Positions 44,922 through 56,600 of a stretch of DNA of 64,000 nt are shown here, piece after piece (the stretch's first letter is position 1; every line of letters starts with the position of its first letter). A program made the position numbers and the translations under genes. Source of the stretch: Neofusicoccum parvum (taxonomy: Eukaryota; Ascomycota; Dothideomycetes; Botryosphaeriales; Botryosphaeriaceae). The notes under the pieces were generated by a model. It was not told where the DNA came from and did not search any database. It worked only from the letters and a program-made list of their open reading frames with translations. Where the stretch lies: the NCBI GenBank assembly GCA_020912385.1, contig CP087217.1, positions 1,860,001-1,924,000 of the forward strand, given 5' to 3'.

Positions 44922-45553
44922 GCAAGGTATCTAAAATCCTAATAAATCCTTCTATTTCTTTAACTATATAAGTCAAAACTGGCTGCCCCCTGAAGTTTTT
45001 CCTCCTTAACAAGAGATTTCACGGCACGGATGACTGGTGCTAGGCCTACATTATTCACTGCTATAATCAAAACGGATTGCATGAGCTTATTCTGGTCACA
45101 CATTGACCTGCAGATTTTCAGAAACTGCCCAGAAGTACAAAATCAGACGAATGTACTCACACAGACCTTTTGTTACCCGAACTTCCTATTCTCAGCTATT
45201 CCGCCCCGTTCCTAAAATCATGGCAACCGTAACACGGTAACAAAATGACCCGCGGTGTCTCAGTGCTGACAAGACCTGTTCAACATACAGGAACGGGCAT
45301 CAGAAAGCTAATTCATCCCACATACCTTACAACCACATGATAAGAATTGCTCTCCCCATGATATGGGTAGCACACCACCATGCGACCACCGATAGAAGCT
45401 GGGACCAAGATTCTGGCCACCACATGGTCGCAGTCAGTGCGTTGCAAGTCCCATAGCCAAGTATTCATACTTTGTATCACATCAAATTCAACGGCATTGC
45501 AGGAAATGGCTTACGGTAAACTGCCTCCTGGCTGTGGAAAAATACTGCCTTCT

Positions 45554-47371
45554 TCACCAAGGAATCATCCTCACAGTCACTGGCTGATCGATCGTGCACG
45601 CCAGCGCCAGACCCTCCCTCCACTCGCTGTGATCCAAGCTCTCAATATCTTTGAAACACTGCAGCAGTCTGACAATTGTATATCCTCCTTCAGTGAGCGC
45701 AAGCTGTTGGCCAATGCATATACGTGGTCCGCCGTTGAAGGGCAGATATTCCCAGCCAGGCCGTAAATTTTCCCAGCGCTCGGGGATAAACTCGTCAGCC
45801 TTAGGTCCCCAAATGTCTTTGCGGCGGTGCATGGCGTAAGTGCTGAAGCCGACGTTCTGACCAGCGCGGATATGGACGGGGGACTGGCCATCGGGACCCT
45901 TTGAGATGTCAGTCAAGTCGAGGAAATGCTACAGATGACGAAGACATACACCACCAACCGGAAGCGTCACGTCTCTGATCGCCTGTCTACCGTTCAACGG
46001 CACAATGGGCCAAAGGCGGAGTGCTGTTCCTGGTGTCAGCGCGGATGAGAAGCGCGGGGGATCTCAGCAACTCACTCTCGTTCATGACCCACTTCAGGTA
46101 CTGCATATTCTTCAGCGTCTCAAACGACGGATGCTCGCCGTTCAAACCCGCCACCTCCTCCTTCAACCTCCCCATCACGCGCCCATCCTTCGTGACCGCA
46201 AACAACGCCGCAGCCAAGAGCGTCGACGTCGAGTCGCGCGCGGGAATGAGCACGTTCAGGAGGTGATCGCGGATGGCGACCGGATCGTCAATCGCCCTCG
46301 AGATCTCGTGCAGGAAGATGTACCTCTGGGGCGCGTCACCCGCCCCCTCCGACCCCTTCTCGCCGCGGGCGTGCGCGCTCCGCAGCTGCATCGCCTCTTG
46401 CACGTAGTCGTCGACGAAGTGCTGCGTCACGCTGCACGCGTCGAGGAACTCCTGGCTGACGTTCCAGTCGGCCAGCCGGCCCAGCCGGCACCGGCGCGCC
46501 AGCTCGCCCTGCGACTTCTTGAACGCGGCCGCGAACTGCGCGGATGCGACGGCGCTGTCGGTGACGGTCAGGGAGTTGAGGGACTTGCCGAAGAGCATCT
46601 CGCTGGCCGAGTCCAGGGTCTGCGGGGCGCGGTTGTCAGCGTCGGTCGGAAGCCGTGGCTTTGGGGTGCGGTGGAGCGCTCTGTACCATGCGCTGGAAAA
46701 GCGGCTTTAGTTCCACGGGGGTCTTGCCGTCGGTGGGGATGAGGGAGATCATGTTTTGGAAGTGTCCTTCAAAGGCTTCGAGATCGGCGACTTGGTTGCG
46801 TACGAAGTTCGGGCGCACTAGGGCGCGCGCTTCTTCCCATTTGGCGCCGTCGCTGGTGAAGATGCCATGGCCCATGAGGGGTTTGAAGTTGTTGTAGCCT
46901 GTGAGCGAGGGTCAGCTTGAGGCCAGCATGGGGGAGAGCGGAAGGAAAGCTTCGGCTTACGGTCGATCCCCACGCCAAAGTCATTGAACTTCAGCGCAAG
47001 CATGGTCTGGATGTTCCTGGGCTACGCAACATTGTTAGCAAGATGATGTCTTCGCAGAGACGGCCTCCTGCAGTCACCTCGCATGTCCAGTAAAAGTCAT
47101 CCAGCAGAACTCTGCTCTGGAAAGTGTTGCCATTTTCCTCAAACCGCCTCTTCATAAATTCAAGCAGCGTATGCTGTGAGAGGTGATGCTCGAGCTTGCG
47201 CAAGATACCAATGCCGAGGGGGTCCGTCCATGTCAGCAAATTGTCGACACGTGCAGGTTTGCAGCCATTGTTCTGGGCGAATTGGGAATTCCTATGCCAT
47301 TTCAGCAGCTTTTTCAGGAGTGGTAGCAGTAGGCATAGCGTCGCAACGGCCCAGATGGCTTGGTTAGCCAT
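45554..47371 (-). CDS. cytochrome P450, CYP52 clan (alkane/fatty acid hydroxylase type), 509 aa
   Basis: ER-bound haem monooxygenase. Six exons: 47371-47078, 47021-46961, 46898-46687, 46619-46076, 46023-45950 and 45898-45554 (1530 nt, in frame). The N-terminal anchor is AIWAVATLCLLLPLLKKLL. EPRNIQTMLALKFNDFGVG and LMGHGIFTSDGAKWEEAR are the usual CYP52-type stretches. The I-helix reads LIPARDST where AGRDTT is usual. The ExxR is E370-T-L-R373, formed across an intron (acceptor GGAACAG|CA). LPVGGGPDGQSPVHIRAGQ and FNGGPRICIGQQLA (haem Cys456) complete it. Likely omega-hydroxylates fatty acids or alkyl chains. It lies 6 kb from the polyketide synthase, but trehalase intervenes, so membership in the cluster is open. 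Confidence 0.92.
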
Positions 47372-48204
47372 TGTAGCGAGTCTTGCTCCGATATCGACTG
47401 TCCGCAGTTACGGATAGTGCACGCGAACATCACTTAAGCCTCGATGAGGTATCGCAGCCTGGCGGTGGTCGTCGGCAATCGAGTCAGGCAGTGTCTTGCC
47501 TTGACGGTTAAATTCACACCGCTGTTCATGCAGGGTGACTGCAGGTGGCCTCGACCTCGATCGTCGCAGGGGTGGCATCAGGCGGCACTTCCCACGAGGC
47601 TTTTTTTCCCCAGTCCCCATGGTTCAGCTACTCAGTGCACACCCCGCCTGAAACAAGGCGGGCTGAAGTGGAGCCCCATACATGTGCTCACACCATGGGC
47701 TTCGCGGACTGTCGGCCTTGGTGTACTGCAAGTGTGTTGTATTCGACTATGCCAATCATAATTCGACGTCTGAGGCTCCAGTAGCTGTGATGAGGTCAGT
47801 GGTAAATATGCCAAGCCACAGAGACTTACCAGCTGAGATCTTGACCTTGATCCACAGCTAAGCTTAAGCAAAGGGAGCGATAAGGTTATTCCCGCCCACA
47901 ACGATACTTGGCGAATACTTAGTCTCGTGTTGTGCCTGCTACTTACACTAACCGGAACAGGAAGGATTTCTCTCCCCCAGCTTCTCGCTAAAACTAACTA
48001 CAATCGCTTCCTATACTGACTCGGATTCCCTCCGAGATACACGAGGACCTGCTCACGACCGCCCTCCGTGGCGAAAGCAGCAATCCCGCGCGATCGGTTG
48101 CAGTGGACAGCGCAGCTCACGCCGATGGGATACACACGACGCCCACCCCACCATCGCCCGTCGCTCGCACGACCAACACCACTGACTCCCACCCCCCCTC
48201 TCCA
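47372..48204. other. intergenic, 833 bp
   Basis: Promoter of the P450 (reading left) and 3' UTR of the trehalase. Frames across 48068-48855 on the plus strand are antisense to the GC-rich trehalase C-terminus. No repeat or gene seen. Confidence 0.6.
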
Positions 48205-51200
48205 TCACAGCTCCGTACGCCGCGGCTCCTCCAGCACCCCCCCAGTCCCCTCCTCCCCCGCCGCCGCCACGACCGCAAACTCCGCCACCGTCGCCCCCTC
48301 CCCATCCCCAACCCAGCACCCCTCGACCTCCAGCCGCACCCACTCCGCGCCCCAGACCCCCTCCAGATCAACCACCGTCACGTTCCCGCCGCGTCTCGCC
48401 ACCGCCGCGCCCGCCTCCCACGGCGCCGACACGGCCACCGGCGTCTCGACCGTCCACGCGGCGGCGGCGGCGTCGTCGCTCCCGTTGTACAGCGCGAGGC
48501 GCGCGACGCGCGGCGGGCGCGCGCCGAAGTCGATGCGGGCGTGCGACAGCGGGCCGGGTGGCGGCGGCAGGGCGACGACCAGCGCGGCGGGCGCGTCGCC
48601 GCGCGCGGGCTGCCACGCCGTGCCGGCGGAGCCGTCGACGGCGGCGAGTGGGAATTGGCCGGGGAGGTGGGGGGCGGGGGAGCGGGCGCGGCGGCACTGG
48701 AGGAGGTTGTGGGGGAGGGTGGTGGTGGTGTGGTAGGCGCGGTTGGGGACGGTGGCGGTTTCGTTGATGTGGAGGTGCAGGGTGGGGTGGGTGGTGTTGG
48801 CGGCGCGGCCGAGGGTGATGGGCATGGGGGTGGCGCCGTAGCGGTCGGGGGCTAGGGCGAAGGCGGAGTGGAGGCGGGCGTCGCGGCGGGTGATGGTGGT
48901 GTGGGTGGCGTTCATGGTGCAGGCGATGACGGCGCCGTTGTAGAACTGGATGGGGGCGCGGAAGTGGGAGAGCTGCGGCGGGAGGGCCGGGTTGAGGACG
49001 AGGTGCTCGTCGGTGACGCGCAGGCCCAGGAAGCCGGCGGTCATGACCTGGAGGAAGCCGCCGTGGCCGGTGAGGAAGGGGAAGGCTGGGTTGGTGCCGC
49101 CGTTGGCTGCTGGGTCGTCGAGCTGCTGCTCGGAGAACTGGTACCATGGTGCGCGGATGTACGGCTCGAAGCTTTTCTTGAGGAAGGTCCAGAAGCTGCA
49201 GCCGCTTTCCGAGAGGGAGTTGGCTGAGATGGCGTACAGTGCGTAGGTCATTGCGGGGCCATTGCGATCCTGCCGTACTGAGTACTAGCAGGGTGTAAGT
49301 AAGCAATCAAGTGCACTGGGACCAGAAGCACTCACGTAGTCCATGGCCAGCCGGCGTTTTTCCAAAGAAAAGTTGCGTCTGTAGTCAAACGGATAGTCCA
49401 TGAGGATGACGTCTGCCTGCTTGGACACCAGGTCGTTCCACATGTCCCTGAACTCCATGACCACTCCGCTCTCCGAAGTTGGTATCTGCATGTTTTCCGT
49501 CATGTTGACCCAGTTCTCTTCCAGAGGCTTCCCTGCTGCCCGTCGCAAGTTGCTGGCAATCTCGAGCGTCACACTGACGGCAGCATCAGTGAAGGCTCCG
49601 TCTGAGACAAACATCTGCACGACCGACGTCAGCACCATCATTTCGAGATCCGCCAAGAGACAGCCAACCCACATAGTACTCATCCGCATCCGTCATCACC
49701 TCAATCCCCCACGTCCCATTTTCCGCATACCAGCTCAACACCTCGCCCAGCCCCATCGCCACCCCATCCACCACCGCCTCCGCCCCCTCCCCAAACCACC
49801 CCACATCACCCGACGTATTCCTCGCCATCACCAGCGCCAACGCCACGTCCGCGTTCAGGTGGTACTCGTACATCACACACGGCGCCGTCATATTGTAGCA
49901 CTCGCCGCCGCGCCCGCTCGTCCACGGAAACAGCATGCTGCCAGCCCGCAGCCCGTGGCGCGCGGTGTTGCGGGCCGCCTGCGCCGCGCGCGCGACGCGG
50001 TAGGCGCCAAAGCCCCGCCCCAGCGCCGGCACCGCGCCCATCACCGCCGGCGCCACGAACACGTCCGCGTCCCAGAACACCTTGCCGCCGTAGGCTTCGG
50101 TCGTCAGTCCACCGACCCCGATGCTGCTGGCGGCGCCGGGGGACCCGGCTGGGAGCAGGCTGGTGTACAGGTAGTAGGCGGACGCTTTGGCGGTGATCTG
50201 GAGCGCGCGGATTGTTGGGTCGGAGGGGAGGGTGTGCGTGGTTGGGTCGCGGAAGTCGGCGACGTGGTCGGCGTGCGTGAGCGTGGCGATGTGGGCGGAG
50301 TGGGCGGAGAGGAGGGCGGGCCAGCCCTGCGAGGGTGCGGTGAGGGCGGTGGTGGTGGCGAGGGAGTAGGCGGCGGCGGGGAAGTGGTCGGTGGAGGCGA
50401 TGCCGACGTATTTGAAGACCGTGGCTTCGGTGTTTGGTGTCAGGCGGAGGCGGTAGTGCTGGCTGATGGTTGAAGTGCCGTTTTGTGTCTCTGATCGCGA
50501 TGCCTGGCCTGCACCAGTCACCGTTGAATGGACATAGGCTGTGACGTTCTGGAGCCCAGTTGGGTGGACCGCTGCCATGATGCTGTTTGACTCCGGGAGA
50601 GCCTTCTTCTCGGCCAGCGTGGTTCGATTGGCACTGCGGCCGTCCAAAACATCAACGATTCCAATTTCAAGGGCATGGCTGCTGCTGACGGAAAATTTGA
50701 CCGCAGCTAGTTGCCTTGTGTCTGTAGATAGGAAGGACTCGTAGTGTATGTTCAGAGAAGTATTGCCGGTGCATCCAGCCGGAGCCCAGACATAGCTCCA
50801 TGTTGCAAGACCGCTCGTGCTGCTCCTAAGTTAGCACTCCCACTAGAGTAATGCTCAACAAGTGCGACGGACAAGGAGATGCTGGATGAAAATTCACTGA
50901 TCTGCGAGACATCGACCGAGCCGTTCAAAACACTGCCACAGGCTTCGACAAGAAGATCCGTGAAGTGCGGAATGCCCGAGATGACGCTATCACCGCTAGG
51001 TTCAGCGTCCCAGAAGCCGACTACTGTGGCGAAGGTCTGGCGTGGACTGAAAAGCATCCATCCTTCCGTGTCATTGTTTGCGCTTGCCTCGTAGAACGGA
51101 CCAAGGCTGGCCTGTCCGAGACCAATGTATCTGATCCATTCAGGTCAGCACTGTCTTGCATAGTAAAGCAAAATGGGCAATTGCACCTACCCATTGGACT

Positions 51201-51357
51201 GTGGAATCCATGCTTGGTAGGACCCAGGAAACGGGCGGGTTGATGTGAGCGTGTAGGTCGAGTCGTCCCATGACACAAATTCCGCTGGCAAATCGAAAGG
51301 CCCAGCTGCTGCTACAGCTTCCACAAGCAGAATGAGAGGCAAGAATCCAGGCTTCAT
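48205..51357 (-). CDS. ATH1: acid trehalase, GH65 family, secreted/vacuolar, 978 aa
   Basis: Hydrolyses trehalose to two glucose at the cell surface or in the vacuole. Exons: 51357-51191, 51130-50873, 50825-49673, 49614-49336 and 49284-48205 (2937 nt). Intron 2 is only 47 bp with a weak donor, GTCCGT. The N-terminus MKPGFLPLILLVEAVAAAG is a signal peptide. GH65 marks: YGGKVFWDADVFVAPAVMG, GSMLFPWTSGRGGECYNMTA with MYEYHLNADVAL, MTDADEYY..SDGAFTDAAV and DYYSVRQDRNGPAMTYALYA. Several NxS/T sites suit a glycoprotein. The C-terminal ~250 residues form the beta-sandwich and an extra domain with many Ala/Arg. The long plus-strand frames across this gene are shadows. Length is slightly below the usual 1000-1070. 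Confidence 0.92.
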
Positions 51358-51709
51358 TGCTCAGCAATGCGCTGCTCAACAGAACAGCCCAGGGTCAGTC
51401 TATCGTTGGAATTTTCCTGGGTGATCACGCTGTCATGGCAGAGCTTCATACAGCTTCTTCATGCACACGCCACCGACTTCGAGTCAGATTTTCCATGCTG
51501 CATCTGCAGTGTGATATGGGGAACGCCTTGCAGTCCGAGTCAGTGCCTCCCATGAATCACGCACCGGTCGGCTATTCTATCTACACAAAAGCCGGTTGGT
51601 AGCCGATACACGAGGCACCATTTACCCGGAAACAAGATCTGGCACCAAGAATATGCTTACTATCATTATGCTTGTGTAAACTACGGAGGAAAAAAACATG
51701 TGGCTGAGG
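51358..51709. other. intergenic, 352 bp
   Basis: Trehalase promoter region and 3' UTR of the FSH-type hydrolase. No element stands out. Confidence 0.6.
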
Positions 51710-52754
51710 TCACAGCGCGCGTGATGCCGTGGACCTGATCAGTCGAGCTATTGTCCTGTTGGTGTCCAGTCCACGCGGAAAGTCGTGGCCGAAAATGTGC
51801 TGCAAGTCCTCGGCCATTGAAGGCTCGCACAGGTTGTACAGACCTTCGCCGTGATCGCTGTGATCACGCTTCCCGCGGATGTGCAAAGTCGGGATGCTGA
51901 TGATTTTTCCGTCGTAGTCGGGAGAATATCTCGTCATGTAGTGTTGCCCATCAGTGACAATCTGTTGCTGGTCAACCTTTGCAGTGTAAAACGGGTCATT
52001 GCAACTCACCTTCCTACCATTCGACAATTTGGCTGGTCGTAGTTTGGTCATGTTGTCTGAATCGTTGGGCTTGAACACTGAGAACAGGTGGGCAGCATCC
52101 GCGAATTCGGCAAGCGAGCACTCAACCGGCGGTTCAGTCAAGGGCAGCACGCAGGGAGGAGTGGCCCCGTTGATGAAGATGGCAAACTTCAATGGCAACT
52201 CTTGAATTGTGGCAAACGGGTCCTCAACGATGTAGCGGATGACCAGCTGTGCGGCAAGAGTTGCGCCCTGAGAATAGCCAAGGATGCCATCAAATGGGCC
52301 GTGATCTGTGAGTTTTAGTATGTTGGTGTATTGAGCCCGCATCTGGCCAACCTTTGATGATCTGCCGGAGCTCGTCTTCAGTCTGCAGGATGTCGTCCAG
52401 GTCGAGGCCATTGTAATAGCCGTAGAGCTGCCAGGGATCAGCACGACATGTCCTCGCTGATGAAGTGTGGATCTTTCTACCTTGGATTTCGAAAAGTCGA
52501 CGGTGTGGAGAGACCAATTCCCTACCGGCAGCTGTCAGCAAGCACTGGAAGCATCGGACGACCACGCTCACCCTCCAGATGCGGCCAACGGCCTTCTACG
52601 AATTCGAACTCGTACTCAGGCTCCAGAAGACTTCGGATGCCGGCAGTCTGCATGCGAAAGATCTACTCTCTGTCAGCGACAGTTAGATATTACGGTGCAG
52701 GTGATACAGAACCTCGGTGTTGGAGCCTCGGCCGTGGAGGCAAAGAACGCGCAT
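51710..52754 (-). CDS. FSH1/LovG-type serine hydrolase, 281 aa
   Basis: Alpha/beta hydrolase of the FSH1 (DUF341) family. Five exons: 52754-52713, 52662-52572, 52521-52481, 52427-52352 and 52305-51710 (846 nt). Introns are 46-53 bp and all phases agree. The N-terminus MRVLCLHGRGSNTEIFRMQT is the family's opening strand and oxyanion loop. FEFVEG and LYGYYNGLDLDD follow. The nucleophile lies in DHGPFDGILGYSQGATLAAQ (GxSxG). The later Asp is probably in PTLHIRGKRDHSD, with the catalytic His just after it. LovG, the enzyme that releases the polyketide from LovB, belongs to this family. This gene is divergent from a reducing PKS that lacks its own thioesterase, so chain release or editing is the likely job. 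The first donor (GAG|GTTCTG) is non-consensus. Confidence 0.85.
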
Positions 52755-53642
52755 TGTGACGGATGAGGAGTCTGTATTGGACTGTCTGCCTGGCTTCGGG
52801 AGAAATGCGTGCAAGTCGGGAGCGAGTCAATCGGGCATGGCCAGCAGCACCCCGCCCGACTCATGCACCATGAAACGGGCCCAAGCTTGCCGGGGCCCCA
52901 CGGGTCCTCCCTCGTACGACTCTACCCCGGCCGCGTGTTTTCTTTTCCCGACATCCACCTCGCCTCTGAGCCGCAACAATAGCCCACTCCCCGGAACAGC
53001 AGACTCGAAGACTGTTTCCATGGTGGGGGTCGACGGGCGCTTGGCCAGCCGACGCGGAGCTTGGTTCCTCCTTCCGTCCTCGCTTCCCACCTCCAACAAA
53101 AGCCTCGCTCTCCCGACACCTGTTTCCCAAACCGCCAACTCTTACCGCCGGCGGTCAGCCACCTCCACAAGGCGTACCTCGCGACACCAACATGACTCTT
53201 GACCCGGACATCGCCCGCGGCGCTTCCCTTTTACCCTGCTGCAAGCCTTCGCGTCTTGAATCGCTCTCCCGTTCTCCTCTTGCTAAGCGCCGAGAGACCG
53301 GTGCCTTAGGTCCCTGAGGCCAGAGCTTCATGGAGCTTGGGCCCAACCGCCGCAAAATGCTCGCGTCGTCAATGTGGCATTGCCATGAGCAGCCGCGCCA
53401 GAGCCGACGTTGACATGGACCCTCACGTGCGCGTGAGAGCGGCATTGGCTCTAGCAGACCCTAACCGGAGTGGAATGGCCGCTATAAAGCTGCCTCGCCT
53501 TCGCCAGGCATGCCGTGGCGCATTGGGGAGTTTCCTCTGTTGACGCGTCGAGAGCTCTGCATCCTTTGTCTTTTGCAGCTAAAGTGGCTTGAGATACCCA
53601 TTCCTTCTTTTTCTTTCTCAAAACCGCCTGGCACACAGCATC
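52755..53642. promoter_or_regulatory. divergent promoter, FSH hydrolase / polyketide synthase
   Basis: 888 bp between two ATGs pointing away from each other, so the two genes probably share control. It contains a TATA box for the PKS (53483-53488). The palindrome TCGTACGA at about 52913 is a possible binding site for a zinc-cluster regulator, seen only as sequence. The frames of 100-160 aa within it on both strands have no family features. Confidence 0.6.
53483..53488 (+). promoter_or_regulatory. TATA box of the polyketide synthase
   Basis: TATAAA within GGCCGCTATAAAGCTGCC, 160 bp upstream of the PKS ATG. Good match to consensus and plausible distance. Confidence 0.55.
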
Positions 53643-56600
53643 ATGCCTCTGCTCGACGCCGACACGAGCATCCAGAATGCGCAGCCCGACGATATCGCCA
53701 TAGTCGGACTCGCCTGCCGCTTCCCGGGAGACGCCGACAGCCCGAGCAAGCTCTGGCAGATGCTGGTCGAGGGACGTTCGGCGTGGTCCGAAGTTCCCTC
53801 TCAGAAATGGAACCATGCAGCCCACTACCATCCGTCGTCAGAGCGAGCAGCCAGCACCTTCATCCGCGGCGGCCATTTTCTGCAAGACAACGGCAAGCGC
53901 TTCGACGCTACCTTCTTCAACATCACGCGCACTGAGGCACTGTCGATGGACCTGCAGCAGCGGATTGTCATGGAGAACGTATACGAGGCATTGGAGAATG
54001 CTGGCCTCCGACTTGAGGATGTCCGCGGCTCAAAAACGTCCGTGTTTGCCGGCGCCTTCACTGACGACACGCGCGCCATCCTCAATGAGGATCCGGATAT
54101 CTTGCTGAAGTACAAGCCGACGGGCACCTCCAACTCCATCATTTCAAACAGAGTCAGCTGGTTCTACGACTTCAGAGGGTGCAGTTTGACGCTGGATACA
54201 GCCTGCAGCAGTTCTCTTGTGGCCTTCCACCTTGCTTGCAACGACCTGCGCCAAGGGTCGTCTGATATGGTAAGTGACTATGCCTTTGACACGAAGGAAA
54301 CGGGCTGATCAAATCACCCTGCCCAGTCCATCGTTTGCGGCGTGAACGTCATTGAAAGCCCGGAAACCATGTACAGAATGAGCAACCGTAGGTCCTTGTC
54401 CCTGCCAAACTAGACACGTCCACTCACAATACCGCAGTCGGCTTCCTGTCACCCGATGGCAAGTGCTTCTCGTTCGACTCGCGAGCAAACGGTTACTCGC
54501 GCGGCGAAGGTGTCGGCACCATCATCCTCAAGCCAGTCCGAGCAGCTCTCCGCGACGGCGACCTGATTCGCGCCGTGGTGCGCGGCACCGGCGTCAACCA
54601 GGACGGACGGGGCACGGGCGGCATTACGTTGCCCAACAAGCAGGCGCAGGAAGAGCTGATCCGGCATGTGTACCGCTCCTTCGATCTCGACCTCAACGCC
54701 ACCGGCTTCGTCGAGGCCCACGCCACCGGCACACCCGCCGGCGACCCGCTCGAGGCCGCCGCCATCGCCAGCGCCTGGCAGAAGCGGCCTGCAAACCCAC
54801 CGCTGTACGTTGGTGCGGGCAAGACGAACCACGGCCACCTGGAGGGCGCGTCCGGCGTCGCGGCGGTAATAAAGACGGTGCTGGCGCTGGAAGAGGCGGT
54901 GATCCCGCCAAACATCAACTTCGAGAAGGTGAATCCACGCATTCCGTGCGACAGGTGGAAGATCAAGTTTCCGTTGGCGCTGACGCCGTGGCCGGATGCG
55001 CCGCTGCGTCGAGCATCCCTCAACTCGTTTGGCTTTGGCGGAACCAATGCTCACGTCGTGTTGGACGACTCGAGCAGCTATCTGCGCGAGAGGAGACTCA
55101 TCGGCTCACACAAGACGAAGGGACCCAGCCAGACTGAAAAGGGTGTAGCTCGTCGAGGATACAGAGTGTTTGTGTGGTCCGCCCAGGATGAGGAGGGCAT
55201 CAAGCGCGCACTCTCAACATTTTCGGAGCACTTGAAAGACCATGTGACCTCGGAAGAGCAGGACTCGTACCTCGATGATCTCTCCTATACGCTGTCGGAG
55301 AGACGGTCAAGGCTGGCCTGGAGGATTGCCGTAGCGGCGGAGACAGTGGCCGAGCTGGTTGAGAAGATTTCGGATCCTACCACTAAGTCCCTTGCTATCC
55401 GCCCTGGACCCACTACTCCATCGCTCGGATACGTTTTCACCGGACAGGGTGCTCAGTGGCATGCAATGGGCAGGGAATTGCTCGAGTACGCAGTCTTCAA
55501 GGACTCCGTTACTGCCGCTACTGCATACCTCTCATCTCTCGGAAGCCCTTTCGACGTCTTAGATGAGCTCACTAAACCAGCCGAATCCAGCAAGATCAAT
55601 GAACCGTTCATTTCGCAAACGCTCTGCACCGTTTTGCAAGTTGCCCTCGTCGATACGCTCTCGGCGTGGGGCATTTCTCCTGTCCGCGTCGTTGGCCACT
55701 CTTCTGGTGAGATCGGCGCCGCATATGCCGCTGGCGCGCTCGGCAGAGAGAGCGCATGGAGGGTGGCCTACTTCCGCGGACTTGTCAGCTCGAAGCCGGC
55801 AAAGGCCAAGGGCACCATGCTGGCGGTTGGCGCCTCAGCAGCGGACATGGAGCCGTACATAGACAAGGTCAACAAGGAGTTGCCGGACGGTGAGCTTGTA
55901 GTTGCTTGCTACAACAGCCCTCGGAGTATCACCTGCAGTGGAGACGAGGCCAAGATAAACAGACTCAAGGAGCTAGCCGATGCGGACAGTATCTTCGCCA
56001 GGAAGCTGAAGGTGTCGAACGCATACCATTCCAGCCACATGCAAGCCGTGGCGGACGAGTATCGCTCACTGATGGGATCCCTTACCAGCGGTCAGGCAAA
56101 TGGCCAAATCCTGGTCTTCTCGTCAGTAACTGGCGAGCTCATCAGCGCCGCCGCCATGAGCAGCCCGGACTACTGGGTCGATAACCTAGTCTCCCCCGTC
56201 AAGTTCGACCAGGCTCTCTTCGCCATGAGCACCTCGGCCGTGGTAAAGACCAAACTGAAGCTCGGCGGCGGTGCTGAGCTGCCCGTCACGCAAATTATCG
56301 AGATCGGCCCACACGCCGCGCTGCAGAGCGCCGTCCGGGGCACAGTTCTTGCCGACCCTAACCTGAAGGCTATCCGCTACCTCTCACTCCTCTCCCGCAA
56401 CGCCCACGCCACTCAAACCACCCTGTCTGCCGTCGGCGCCCTCGCCGCCAGCGGCTACCCCGTCGACCTCTGCGCCGCCAACCAGTCCCCAACCCGCCAG
56501 CCGCAGATCCTAGCCTCACTCCCGTCCTACGCCTTTAACCACGCGCAAGAGCACTGGGCCGAGTCGCGGCGGTCCCGCGCCTGGCGCTTCCGCGGACACG

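Larger units (their letters stand above)
43914..45553. other. repeat-bearing spacer, no supported gene
   Basis: About 1.6 kb between SQT1 and the P450 3' end. The left 600 bp hold two MITE-like copies (44114-44261 and 44401-44550). The rest is AT-rich with pyrimidine stretches at ~44700-44760 and a run of 16 A at 44906-44921. The frames seen are short and tied to these repeats. Confidence 0.6.
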
